Assembly: GCA_965232485.1 (NCBI GenBank)
Contig: OZ246975.1
Location: forward strand, 248,001 to 312,000
From: VXPQ01 sp965232485
GTDB lineage: Bacteria > Bacteroidota > Rhodothermia > Rhodothermales > VXPQ01
Length of the DNA: 64,000 bases
Direction: 5' to 3'
Shown: one piece after another, positions 17,901-26,022 of the stretch
Numbering within the stretch: the first letter of the stretch is position 1
Layout of the letters: every line of letters starts with the position of its first letter
Made by a program: the position numbers and the translations under genes
Notes under the pieces: generated by a model
The model's input: the letters and a program-made list of their open reading frames with translations, nothing else
Database searches by the model: none
Told to the model about the DNA's origin: nothing

Positions 17901-20458
17901 CGGAGGACATTGCGCTATCCTGCGAACCGGCCGGCGCTCCGGATGGTTCCGCATACGCCTGGGCCTGGGAGGCCCTGGGCGGTACGCCTGCGGGGATGCT
18001 GAGCGCGGCGGACGGCCCGACGCCGACGTTCTACGTGCCGGAGGAGGTGGCCGCAGACGAGACGTACGAATACAGGGTTACGGCGACGGCGGAGAACGCG
18101 GAGCCTGCTGAGGCGGAAGTAACAGTGACGGTATTGAACAGGGGCGCGCTGGCGCTGACGTGCGCGAATCCCGCTCCGGTCTACGAAGGCTCGGAAGACA
18201 TTGCGCTGAATTGCGAGGCGACGGGCGCCCCGGACGGTTCCGACTACGCGTACGCCTGGGCGGCCGTCGGCTCTACGCCTGCGGGGATGCTGAGCGCGCT
18301 GGACATGGCTTCGCCGACGTTCTACGTGCCGGACGAGGTGGCCGCAGACGAGACGTACGAGTACCGCGTTACGGTCTCGGCGGAGAACGCGGAGGCGGCT
18401 GCGGCGGAAGTCGCGGTGACGGTTTTGAACAAGGTTTCGCTTGACCTCGCGTGCGCGGACCCCGACCCCGTCTACGAAGGCTCGGAAGACATTACGCTGA
18501 ATTGCTCGGCGACGGGCGCCCCGGACGGCTCCGTCTACGCGTACGTTTGGGAGGCCCTCGGCGCCACGCCTGTGGGCATGCTGAGCGCGCTGGACGCATC
18601 GTCGCCGACGTTCTACGTGCCCCAAGCGGTGGACGCAGACGAAACGTACGCGTACCGCATTACGGTCACGGCGGAGAACGCGGAGGCCGCCGCGGCGGAA
18701 GTCACGGTGACGATTTTGAACAGGGACGATCCGCCTCTGCCGCCGCCTGCGCTTGCTGCGCTGGCGCTGACGTGCGCGAACCCCGCTCCCGTCTACGAAG
18801 GATCGGCGGACATTGCGCTATCCTGCGAGGCGTCGGGGGCTCCCGATGGTTCCGTTTACTCCTTTGCCTGGGCGGCTCGCGGCGCAACGGCGAACACGGA
18901 TTTGCTGAGCGCGACGGACATATCTTCGCCGACGTTCTACGTGCCCGACGCGGTGGACGAGACGACGCGGTACGAATACGGCGTTACGGTCTCGGCGGAC
19001 AACGCGGAGCCTGCTACGGCCAACGTAACCGTTACGGTGCTTGACAGGCCAGAGGCCCCCGCCCCGCCGCCCGCCGTCGCGTTCTCCGGCGATCCGACGT
19101 CTCTGGGGGTCGCGACAAGCGTTTCGTCCCTGCGCTTCGGCGCGCAGCCGTCGGGCGCGCAGATAGCGCTGGACCCGCTGACGGACCGGCTCTCGACGAG
19201 CGCCTCGGGTCCATACCATGCGGGCCGCATGACGCTTTCGCCGGACGGCTCCCTTGCGTTCGCCGCGAACGGGGAGCTGGCCTTGTCCATCGAGCTGGTT
19301 GCGCCGGTTGCGCTTCGCCATGAAGCGGGCGCGGCGACGCTTGCGCTGATTCCTCGCTGGTCTATCGCTGCGTCGTGCGAGCAGCTTGCTTCCGAGGCGA
19401 TAGGCGGTCTGCATACGCAGACGACGCTGTCGGAGTCGGACTGCCGTCTCTTGCTCTTAGGAGGCGAGCTCGACCTGGCCGGAGCCGCTCCGGGCCGCTA
19501 CGCGGGGAACATAGACGTGATTCTTCGTACGGGCGCGGGCGAGGAGACGCACTCGGTGGAGGCGGAGGTGACGGTCGTGGCTGCGCCGCGCGTGATCACG
19601 ATAGGCCCGGGCGGCGTGCGCTTCGACGCGTCGCGGGAGGTTCCTTCGGCCTTGACAGAGGAGCAGAACCTGAGCGTCTACCCGGACATGGCGTTCATGA
19701 CGCGGGACGAACCGTCGGGCGCGTTCGAGCTGTCGAATCCGTCGCTCACGCCGCTGGAAGTATCGGTGTCGGCGCGGTTCGGGTATGCGGAGGCGACCGA
19801 AGACGGCCGCGAGATCGTGGTGGAGGATGTATCCGCCTCCCGTTTTGGGGACTTGTCGGAAATTGTGAATATCTATCCGACGACCTTGACCCTGATGCCT
19901 GGCGAGCGCGGCGTCGTGCGCTACGGCGTGCAGGAAGAAGCGCTTGCGTCGCTGGAAGAGGCGGGCTACGCGGCCTTTTTCGAGGTGATGTCTTCTCCTC
20001 GCCGGTACGCGCAGGCGAACCGCCTGCCTGAGGGCGTTGTTGCGTCTGACGAGACGGCGCGCGTGACGCTGCGCGTACCGGGAGCGTACGTTCCGGGCGA
20101 GATCGCTCCGCGCCTGAATGCGGAGTTGTTGTCCTTGTCGGGAGGCGCTTCGCCTGCGGCGACGTTTTTGCTGGAGACGGACGGCGTTCCCTTCGCGGGG
20201 GAGGCGGCGGCGTACGACGGGGAGGGTCGGGAGCTGGGCCGCAGCGAGACGCTGACGTATGCGCGCAGCCGGGTGCGGATGTCTCTGGACCGGTTGCCGG
20301 AGGGCGAGACAGTGTTCTTGCGCTTTACGCCGCGCGGGTCGGGCGCCGCTCCGGAGCCCGTGTCCGTGCCGTGGCGTGCGCCGCGGCGAGAGGGGCGAGA
20401 CATAGGCGCCGCGCAGGACAGGGAACGCGCAACCAGACAGGAAGGGACATTGCAGTAA
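14933..20458 (+). CDS. Giant secreted Ig-like repeat protein, copy B
   Basis: 1841 residues, a tandem paralogue of copy A. The signal peptide, the four divergent N-terminal modules and the DUF4402-like plus PapD-like tail are close to those of copy A, but only eight canonical modules remain and several follow a CEQPPSVYEGS variant with proline-rich linkers. The ATG used in copy A is ATC here and GGAGG is GGAGA, so translation must begin at ATG 14933 or at a weak codon. The native C-terminus appears intact and ends RATRQEGTLQ, with no T9SS domain. Its 3' end abuts IS-end and SNF2 debris. Confidence 0.72.
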   Translation: MRSETDRRFLIAVWHSIHAIRWACVLVACVFAGGLLCVVPAEGQAVRDEGFPAKGVFPEEYPDVPGAEEACGPFEVPGAFGEGCVEDSGPDAFGGVSQGAGFSSDPSNPVFRTAPRLECPAAVFVEELETGVIDCHAYDEAGEEHLEYYWEPLEGAPHGYLDAPRLTGEDRPNPSIVAPSSPFYATLESFASEDATLRYRYRLTATSRVTGLSSRAEVEVFVLLRRPIVYCPLEYEASAGSEIVLSCEGADPLSFRMDYEAGSEASWEWEGLWGSSASLLSASDTPSPLFRAPLGGAGETHHYIASMTTTSSGVPRTARRRVSVRVVEGEAAGAAAEGSLSAEASPPKITCPDYEVYPTANDFRLKCTVRNEPPGATYSWMERGGTPNTNKLKRKSRLQPTFSMWGYSHYTDIKKKDVYKYKVTLSAPGITPVTAPIKVTVLDHPDLMTCATLKYEVYAGDPDFPFDCEVNNSNDPNLSGPKWYWIAGPSSGTKQYATFRRAERSLKEVQGKYHFKVPDSLPAGMETEYFQYEGCFYATKDDPHIGKYDLIESEYITVKVKKKPEVAVTCEDPDSVYEGAADVALSCEAKGAHPGFSYSYAWTARGSTPDADLLSATNISSPKFDVPDTVDKDETYEYTLTVSAANAKDGLAEVAVKVKNKVPLDVACVDNPYSALEGEADITLACLVTGPPDGSDYAYAWTARGSTPDVSLLSASDVAWPTFDVPDTVDKDETYEYTLTVSAANAEDGEADVTVMVLDRGASPPPAPVALALSCEQPPSVYEGSEDIALSCEAMGAPDGSDYAWAWEALGATPAGMLSATDVSSPKFDVPDEVDETTRYEYRVTATAPGAEDGTADVTVTVLDSPPPAPVALALSCEQPPSVYEGSADIELSCEATGDPDGSDYAFAWETRGATANTDLLSATDVPSPTFYVPDEVDETTRYEYKLMATAENAFGVSADVTVTVLDSPPPAPVALALSCEQPPSIYEGSEDIALSCEPAGAPDGSAYAWAWEALGGTPAGMLSAADGPTPTFYVPEEVAADETYEYRVTATAENAEPAEAEVTVTVLNRGALALTCANPAPVYEGSEDIALNCEATGAPDGSDYAYAWAAVGSTPAGMLSALDMASPTFYVPDEVAADETYEYRVTVSAENAEAAAAEVAVTVLNKVSLDLACADPDPVYEGSEDITLNCSATGAPDGSVYAYVWEALGATPVGMLSALDASSPTFYVPQAVDADETYAYRITVTAENAEAAAAEVTVTILNRDDPPLPPPALAALALTCANPAPVYEGSADIALSCEASGAPDGSVYSFAWAARGATANTDLLSATDISSPTFYVPDAVDETTRYEYGVTVSADNAEPATANVTVTVLDRPEAPAPPPAVAFSGDPTSLGVATSVSSLRFGAQPSGAQIALDPLTDRLSTSASGPYHAGRMTLSPDGSLAFAANGELALSIELVAPVALRHEAGAATLALIPRWSIAASCEQLASEAIGGLHTQTTLSESDCRLLLLGGELDLAGAAPGRYAGNIDVILRTGAGEETHSVEAEVTVVAAPRVITIGPGGVRFDASREVPSALTEEQNLSVYPDMAFMTRDEPSGAFELSNPSLTPLEVSVSARFGYAEATEDGREIVVEDVSASRFGDLSEIVNIYPTTLTLMPGERGVVRYGVQEEALASLEEAGYAAFFEVMSSPRRYAQANRLPEGVVASDETARVTLRVPGAYVPGEIAPRLNAELLSLSGGASPAATFLLETDGVPFAGEAAAYDGEGRELGRSETLTYARSRVRMSLDRLPEGETVFLRFTPRGSGAAPEPVSVPWRAPRREGRDIGAAQDRERATRQEGTLQ

Positions 20459-20537
20459 ACGGCTGCCTGTCCCGGAACCTTTTGCGCCGGGCAAGCATGT
20501 CGGCCTGTACGCGCAAACGCGACGCGCTGAGCGAAGT

Positions 20538-20556
20538 GGTTTTGATCAGAGCATCC
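20538..20556 (-). repeat. IS5-type 19-bp terminal repeat (solo right end)
   Basis: GGTTTTGATCAGAGCATCC is the inverse of the left end of the MITE at 22075. The two share GATCAAAACC followed by a CTTCGCT extension. It abuts the SNF2 remnant directly, so element sequence replaced the end of that gene. Confidence 0.7.
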
Positions 20557-20570
20557 TTCAGGATATCGTA

Positions 20571-20686
20571 GCCGGGTTTGTCGAATTCCGACCGGTCGGC
20601 TTGTATCCTGATTTTCCGTTCGATGGCTATCGCGACGTCGCGGCCTTTTTCAGGATCAGTCCGGGCCGGATATCTTCCGGTTTCAT
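20571..20686 (-). pseudogene. SNF2 helicase remnant: start fused to a C-terminal piece
   Basis: ATG 20686 opens MKPEDIRPGLIL, matching MKLEDIRPGLIL of the helicase at 7536. After 13 codons the sequence jumps, with a frameshift, to RSEFDKPGYDI, matching DREFDKLGYDI near the helicase C-terminus; about 1100 codons between are deleted. It starts 3 bases after the HD gene stop, which suggests that HD and SNF2 genes once formed an operon. Confidence 0.85.
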
Positions 20687-20689
20687 ATT

Positions 20690-21982
20690 TCACCCTCCCA
20701 TATTGAGGTCCACTTCCTTGGGATAGCACACGAACGGCTTCACGACCACCTCGCCCAGCGAGGAAACCGTTGTGGCCTCTGCTGTTTGGGAAAGTTCCCG
20801 GACGGCCCCGTTTCGGTCGAGCACATGCACCGAATCCCGGACGTTTTCGTAGGCCAGGTGGCGAGTATCGTCCCGAATCAGATAACAGGCCGCGTCTTCC
20901 CGGGCGCTGGCCGCCTCGCTCAGTCCCTTCTGGACGAGCCATGCCGCCACGCGATCCGTCCAGGTCGCAATCTGCGCTTCGGAGGGCGGATCGGGCAGGA
21001 ACGTAACCCGAAAGAAATCCCGTTCGATGAACCGGCGGCAAATATCCGCCAGAATGCGATCCGGGTGCCGCATGCATGCTTTCATGCAGTGCATCACGTC
21101 CACATCGTCTATTCGGCAAAAGTGGTCGCGGACCTCGTCCCGGCATATGTCGTCAAGGGTCAGCCGATTCGTCAGGAAAAAGAGGAGGGAGGGTGAGCAG
21201 CGTCCGTCCAGGCTTTGCGCATCCCGCGCAAGATGCTTGCGAATCCGTTCGAATGCGGCCCGCAGGAGCCGGTCGCCCGCCACGACGGTTTTGTGCAGGT
21301 ACACCTGCCAGTACATAAGCCGCCGGGAAATGATGTAATTTTCGATGGCGTAGACGCCCTTGGCCTCGATTGCGATGAGGGAATCCGGGCCGCCTTCCTG
21401 CGGATGGGTCCGCATGGTCTTGATGATGCGCTCGACGCCCACGTCTCCTTCCGCGACGCCCGTATAAAAAGAATCGCGCCGAAGGAAGTCCAGGCGGTCC
21501 ATATCCAGTTGGCTGGACACCAGTTGATGAAAGAAAGGACGCTCGTACGTCCCGTCGAATATCTTCAGCGCCAGGTCCAGGGCGCCGCCAAATCGCTCGT
21601 TCAGCGAAACCATGAGCTCCCGGCTCATGTTTTCATGGCGGTAACCTTCCACGAACGTATGCTCCAGGACATGAGAAAACGGCCCGTGCCCGATGTCGTG
21701 CAACAGGGCTGCTGCCTGCGCGGCCACGGATTCTTCGGGCGAGATGGGCGTTCCCTTGTCTGCAAGGTTCGAAAGCGCATCCTGCATCAGGGCCATGGCG
21801 CCCAGCGCATGGCCGAACCGCGTATGCTCGGCGCCGGGGAACACAAGATGCCCTACGCCAAGTTGGCGGATGCGACGGAGACGTTGCATCTCCGCCGTTC
21901 CGATCAGGTCCATCAGGATATTTTTCGGAACGGAAATGAATCCGTGCACCGGATCACAGAATATTTTGAATCGACTGGCCAT
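20690..21982 (-). CDS. HD-domain phosphohydrolase (dGTPase/YwfO-like)
   Basis: About 430 residues from ATG 21982 (MASRFKIFCDPVHGFISVP). The frame is open 29 codons further upstream, without family-like sequence. DPVHGFI followed by QLGVGHLVFPGAEHTRFGH and the metal-binding AALLHDIGHGPFSH mark the HD superfamily that includes dGTP triphosphohydrolases and YwfO. SSQLDMDRLDFLRRDS supplies the later conserved aspartate. It is a soluble enzyme, probably acting on (deoxy)nucleoside phosphates. Family members are often housekeeping genes, but dNTPases also serve in phage defence. The SNF2 remnant begins 3 bases after its stop, so a defence link is possible. The exact substrate cannot be assigned. 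Confidence 0.8.
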   Translation of the reverse strand: MASRFKIFCDPVHGFISVPKNILMDLIGTAEMQRLRRIRQLGVGHLVFPGAEHTRFGHALGAMALMQDALSNLADKGTPISPEESVAAQAAALLHDIGHGPFSHVLEHTFVEGYRHENMSRELMVSLNERFGGALDLALKIFDGTYERPFFHQLVSSQLDMDRLDFLRRDSFYTGVAEGDVGVERIIKTMRTHPQEGGPDSLIAIEAKGVYAIENYIISRRLMYWQVYLHKTVVAGDRLLRAAFERIRKHLARDAQSLDGRCSPSLLFFLTNRLTLDDICRDEVRDHFCRIDDVDVMHCMKACMRHPDRILADICRRFIERDFFRVTFLPDPPSEAQIATWTDRVAAWLVQKGLSEAASAREDAACYLIRDDTRHLAYENVRDSVHVLDRNGAVRELSQTAEATTVSSLGEVVVKPFVCYPKEVDLNMGG

Positions 21983-22074
21983 GAATGGTCCAATATGATG
22001 CATTGCGATAGAAACGCTTTGGCGGCCTGTCGGCTCCGCATTTTCGGGGGCGTTGCAACCTTGTTGCATTTTAA

Positions 22075-22318
22075 GGATGCCCTGATCAAAACCGCTTCGC
22101 TTACGCGAGTAAAGGACATCATGATTCCATCGTTGAAATCAGCGAAAAACAGGGCGGATTCGGGTCATCGCGAACGCGAAGGCCTTCGGGAGGCTGCGAG
22201 GCGCACGCTGGCTGTGTCCTTCCTCGTTATGCGGGACCGCCGCCTGCATTGCTTCGTCGTTTCTTGCCGGCGCACCCCTCTCGGCCCTTCGAATTTTTCG
22301 GATCTAATCAGCGTATCC
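22075..22318. mobile_element. 244-bp MITE with 19-bp IS5-type ends and TTAA target duplication
   Basis: The left end GGATGCCCTGATCAAAACC and the right end, read inward, GGATACGCTGATTAGATCC are inverted copies of the IS5-type terminal repeat. TTAA flanks both sides (22071-22074 and 22319-22322). No transposase is encoded inside. It lies in the divergent intergenic region between the HD gene and the deacetylase and touches the deacetylase start. Confidence 0.8.
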
Positions 22319-22323
22319 TTAAT

Positions 22324-23778
22324 GTGATCGTTGCCGAAGGGACCCATATCGCCTGCCTCGTCGATACGGCGCCGGACTTTGCGCCCCGGGCGAAATACGC
22401 CCTGCGGATGCTCCTGACCCCGCTTGGGCTGGCCCCGCGCTGGGTCGAACCCGACGCGCTTGCCCGTACTCCTGCCCATGCGGCCTCCGCCGATGCGCCG
22501 CTGATCTATTACGGACGGCAAGAGGCTGCGCCGCCGCATCCCCGCGCCATTTCGCTTGCGCATGCGCCGGGCGCGGCGGTTTTCCTGACGGGCGACGTCC
22601 CCTTTCGGTCGAACGCGGCTTTGATTTGCGAAATCGAAGGGCAGCGCGTTCCGGTATGCTTTGCCGACGAAAACGGCCGCCCGGACCTGGTCGCTTCCGC
22701 GTTTTTGTGGCTGAGCGGATGGCAGGAGCGGGCCGTAGCGAGACGGGACGAGCATGGGCGGGTTCCCTTTGCGGATTCGCTGCCGGCGCTGTTCGATACG
22801 GTTCGTTTCCCTGTGGCGGATGCGTATCGCACTGCGTTGGCCGAACAGCTTCGGGCAGGCGGCGCACCGGTTTCGCCGCGCCGCTGGGCGGGCCGCGACT
22901 GGGCGTTCTGCGCCACCCACGACGTGGATTACGGGAGGAAATGGCGTCCCGGCATTCTGTATCGGGAGGGTATGCATTATTTCGCGCAGAATCGCAGGGG
23001 GGCGTCTTTTCGGGAGCGAGGCGGGCGTTTGGGGCGCGTGGGTCGTCAACTGCTGGCGGGCGATCCGTTTCGCAGAGCGATGCGGGAGATTCCGCGCGAG
23101 GTCGCCTTGCGCGGCGGGACCGCCACATTCTTCGTGAAAGCGGGGGCGGGGCATCCCCGGGACGCCCGGTATCGCCTCGGTTCGCCTTTTCTGAAAAACT
23201 GGATGGGTCGAGTTGCCGAGCAGGATTTCGAGATTGGATTGCACCCCTCGTACCGGGCCATCGACGAGCCGGATCGCTTTGCGGACGAAAGAAATCGACT
23301 GGGGAAAGCGCTGGAACGGGTCGGTACGCCGCCTCCGGCGTCGGTTCGGCAACATTACCTTCGGTTCGATCCGGCGGCTACGCCGCGGCTTCAGGCGGCG
23401 AACGGCTTTCGCATAGACAGTACGTTGGGGTTTTCGGAGCAAGAGGGGTTCCGGCGCGGCACGTGCATGCCGTTTCAGCTGTACGACCTGAAGGCGGATC
23501 GTCCGCTGGATGTGTGGGAGATGCCGTTGACCGTTATGGACGCTACGCTGTTCAAGCGCCGCGAACTGGATGTGGACGCGGCGATCCAGTCTACTTTCGA
23601 CCTGATGGAGACTTGCCGTCGGCATGGCGGCGCGTTCGTGGGCTTGTGGCATCCCGTGCTGGGGGACGAGATTGACTTTCCGGGGTGGAAAAAGCACTTC
23701 CTCGCGACGCTGGAGGAAGCAAGGCGGCGCAACGCCTGCATGATGGGATTGGCGCAAGCGCTGGGGAATTGGGGATGA
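22324..23778 (+). CDS. Polysaccharide deacetylase family protein (with DUF7033-like N-terminus)
   Basis: 484 residues if started at GTG 22324, directly after the MITE; TTG 22249 inside the MITE would add 25 codons, and there is no ATG near the start. The N-terminal half (KYALRMLLTPLGLAPRWVE, LIYYG, IEGQRVPVCF) resembles the DUF7033 domain that precedes NodB-like deacetylases in Bacteroidota. AFCATHDVDYG carries the metal-binding aspartate pair, EIGLHPSYRA the following histidine motif and FVGLWHPVLGDE the late histidine. Likely role: de-N-acetylation of an envelope or exopolysaccharide. The MITE seems to have removed the native ribosome site, so expression may be altered (inference). Confidence 0.75.
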   Translation: MIVAEGTHIACLVDTAPDFAPRAKYALRMLLTPLGLAPRWVEPDALARTPAHAASADAPLIYYGRQEAAPPHPRAISLAHAPGAAVFLTGDVPFRSNAALICEIEGQRVPVCFADENGRPDLVASAFLWLSGWQERAVARRDEHGRVPFADSLPALFDTVRFPVADAYRTALAEQLRAGGAPVSPRRWAGRDWAFCATHDVDYGRKWRPGILYREGMHYFAQNRRGASFRERGGRLGRVGRQLLAGDPFRRAMREIPREVALRGGTATFFVKAGAGHPRDARYRLGSPFLKNWMGRVAEQDFEIGLHPSYRAIDEPDRFADERNRLGKALERVGTPPPASVRQHYLRFDPAATPRLQAANGFRIDSTLGFSEQEGFRRGTCMPFQLYDLKADRPLDVWEMPLTVMDATLFKRRELDVDAAIQSTFDLMETCRRHGGAFVGLWHPVLGDEIDFPGWKKHFLATLEEARRRNACMMGLAQALGNWG

Positions 23779-23875
23779 TGGGAGCTACAGAATTACGCTA
23801 AATACGGAACAAAATCCTGGGATAGTCGCTTTAATATTCCCGCTTCAAGGCATGGATTAGGATAGGGAATCGACG

Positions 23876-24502
23876 ATGCAAAAGGTTTTCATTTACTGGG
23901 ACAATTCGAACATCTTTATCGGCGCTCGAACCGAAGCGGAGGAACGAGAGGGATTCGCTGCGCGGCATCGCGTCCGTATAAATTTCAAGGGCATGATGCG
24001 GTTGGCGCATGCCGACCGTCCGGTAGAAAAGGCTATTGCCGCCGGTTCCGTTCCTCCGGAACTGCATGCGTTGTGGAATCGGCTGAGCGCAGAGGGCGTG
24101 GAGATTGAGTTGTTCGACCGGGGCGCGATCGAACGCGGCGAGCAGCAGACGCCTGATCGGGTCTTGCAGTTGCAAATGCTGCGCGATTTCGCCGATTACA
24201 ACGGCGATCCCGGCATCGTCGTCCTTCTTACCGGCGACGGCCAGGGTTTCTATGACGGCGCGGGATTTCACGCGGATCTCGAGCGAATGTATCGGCGCGG
24301 ATGGCGAGTGGAGGTCCTTTCCTGGGCTCAATCGTGCAACCGGCGAATGCGCCAGTGGGTGGAGGAACATGGCATATTCGTGCCTCTCGACGACTACTAC
24401 GAGGCCGTTACGTTCCTGCAGCCGTCCAGCGCCGATTATCCCGGCGCGGACGCCCGTTACGAAGCCGAACTGGATTTGTCGCGGCGCCCCATGTCTACAT
24501 AG
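23876..24502 (+). CDS. NYN-domain (PIN-like) nuclease
   Basis: A 208-residue protein. IYWDNSNIFIGA at residues 6-17 is the NYN/LabA opening with the first catalytic Asp and Asn. VLLTGDGQGFYDGAGFHADL at about 120-139 holds the second acidic cluster, here TGDGQ instead of the more usual SGDSD, and EEHGIFVPLDDYY follows. NYN proteins are metal-dependent RNases related to PIN nucleases. It stands 97 bases after the deacetylase and just before SNF2 and HEPN debris, so it may be a surviving part of a defence island; the alternative is an unrelated RNA-processing gene. The full acidic set needs a structure model. Confidence 0.75.
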   Translation: MQKVFIYWDNSNIFIGARTEAEEREGFAARHRVRINFKGMMRLAHADRPVEKAIAAGSVPPELHALWNRLSAEGVEIELFDRGAIERGEQQTPDRVLQLQMLRDFADYNGDPGIVVLLTGDGQGFYDGAGFHADLERMYRRGWRVEVLSWAQSCNRRMRQWVEEHGIFVPLDDYYEAVTFLQPSSADYPGADARYEAELDLSRRPMST

Positions 24503-24529
24503 AAACAAGTACAAAATCCGATTTAGTAC

Positions 24530-24595
24530 GATCCGGTTACTGTGGCGCAGGTGGATCCGCACGGATCCGAAGCCTTGACGCTCACCTGCCGAGCA
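24530..24595 (+). pseudogene. SNF2 helicase N-terminal fragment
   Basis: The translation DPVTVAQVDPHGSEALTL matches EPVTVVHIEPHGSEALTL, residues 19-36 of the helicase at 3967-7536. Only this about 20-codon piece remains, on the strand opposite to the intact gene, and it runs straight into the HEPN pseudogene. Confidence 0.85.
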
Positions 24596-24851
24596 ATGGA
24601 TATGAATAATTTCGAACGGATTGCACTGACTGGAAAGGCGCTTGAATTGCTGCGTCAGGGGCTCGCCCCTTGCGTAGAGCACAAACTCCAGAGCGAAAAA
24701 GGAAAAGCAGTTCCCCCGGAAAATCTCCTGCGCCCGTCGAACGATCCGAATCTGGCGGACAAACCTGTCGGCGACTGGGATATCGCTCCGCTCCTGAAAT
24801 GGATGATGATTCCGGATGTGTGGAATACGGCGTTTCGCCCAAAGTATTAAG

Positions 24852-26022
24852 GGATACTCTGATCAATCCGGTGTTTGGGGGTCAGATTGAAGGCATTGAA
24901 GGTTTCGATGCGTACAGGGAGCGATTTTTGGTCGAATCCAACGTTAAATCGTCGATATTGTCGTGTTTTTGCGCCCCGGGCGCCTCAAAACGGGGCGCTC
25001 GGGCATACCTATCGGGCGACAGCTATCAATTTCTTGCGCGCCATGTAGAAATTCGCCAGCGCAAACAGCGTATAGACCTGCGCCGCGTTCTTGCGCAACC
25101 CCCGGTAGCGCGTCTTGCGGTAACCCCAAAGATGCTTGACCACCCCGAAGGGATGTTCTACGCGCGCGCGAATGCGGTTGCTCTTGCGATTGAACGAAGC
25201 GTCCGCGCAGGTCAGTTTCCTGCCTCTGGCCGCCTTGCGCAACACCCGCCAGGCGACGCCTTGCGACTCGGCCTGCTCCTTGCGCTTTCGGCACGCGTAG
25301 CCCTTGTCGCCGTAAATCTCCTTCTCCTCGCCGTGCAGACACTGCTCCATCATCGTCACGTCGTGCACGTTCGCAGCCGTCACCTCTACGCTGTGCACAT
25401 AGCCCTGCGTGTCCGTGCCGATATGCGCTTTCATCCCGAAACGCCACTTGTTCGCCTTGCGAGTGGACTTCATCTCAGGATCGCGCGCGCCGGTGCGGTT
25501 CTTCGTAGACGCAGGAGCAGAAATGATCGTCGCGTCCACTATGCTGCCCTCGCGAACCATGACGCCGTGAGCACGAAGATGCTTGTTGCTAATCGACAGA
25601 AGCCTCTTCGTCAGCCCGCGCTCCTCGAGCCAGTGGCGAAACTTGCATATCGTCGTCTCGTCCGGCGCGTAGCCCGCGTCAAGACGAGCGAAACGACGCA
25701 TCGCGATATTGTCGTGAAGAGCGTCTTCCATGCCCGGATCCGAATGACCGAACCACTGCTGCATGAAGTAGATACGAAGCATCGTTTCAAAACCGACCGG
25801 AGGACGACCCCTTGCTCCCTGCGGATAGAAAGGCTCCAACTCCGAAAGAAAAGCCTCCCATGGAAGCACCGAGTCCATCTGCTCGAGAAATCGCTGGTTA
25901 CGCGTCTTTTTCGTGCGGCTTTGGTAGGCTACGTCCTCGAATGAAAACTGGAGCATCGGATTTCCTCGATTGGTAATGGGATATACCGTAAAATACAAAC
26001 GGGGGATTAAATCAGAGTATCC
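24852..26022. mobile_element. Complete IS5-family insertion sequence, 1171 bp
   Basis: The left end GGATACTCTGATCAATCC and the right end, read inward, GGATACTCTGATTTAATCC form near-perfect terminal inverted repeats. TAAG is duplicated at 24848-24851 and 26023-26026. The element carries one transposase gene on the minus strand. It interrupts the HEPN pseudogene. Confidence 0.92.
25009..25956 (-). CDS. IS5-family DDE transposase
   Basis: A 315-residue protein from ATG 25956, which has GAGGAAA before it; the longer open frame to 26208 leaves the element. FSFEDVAYQSRTKKTRNQRF opens the protein. The RNase H-like core shows the first aspartate in SIVDATIISAP, the second in YGDKGYACRKRK and the glutamate in ARVEHPFGVVK, with the usual Y(2)R(3)E(6)K spacing around it. 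The catalytic triad is therefore intact and the element may be active. The gene fills most of the IS. Its decayed relative is at 7610-7788. Confidence 0.93.
   Translation of the reverse strand: MLQFSFEDVAYQSRTKKTRNQRFLEQMDSVLPWEAFLSELEPFYPQGARGRPPVGFETMLRIYFMQQWFGHSDPGMEDALHDNIAMRRFARLDAGYAPDETTICKFRHWLEERGLTKRLLSISNKHLRAHGVMVREGSIVDATIISAPASTKNRTGARDPEMKSTRKANKWRFGMKAHIGTDTQGYVHSVEVTAANVHDVTMMEQCLHGEEKEIYGDKGYACRKRKEQAESQGVAWRVLRKAARGRKLTCADASFNRKSNRIRARVEHPFGVVKHLWGYRKTRYRGLRKNAAQVYTLFALANFYMARKKLIAVAR

Noticed and set aside
23814..23845. Another IS-type end (GGGATAGTCGCTTTAATATT)
   Set aside because: Too many mismatches to the 19-base consensus and no partner or target duplication.
24542..24850. 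A small intact 102-residue gene
   Set aside because: The first 18 codons match a helicase fragment and the rest a HEPN domain cut by the IS, so it is a chimera of two pseudogene pieces.
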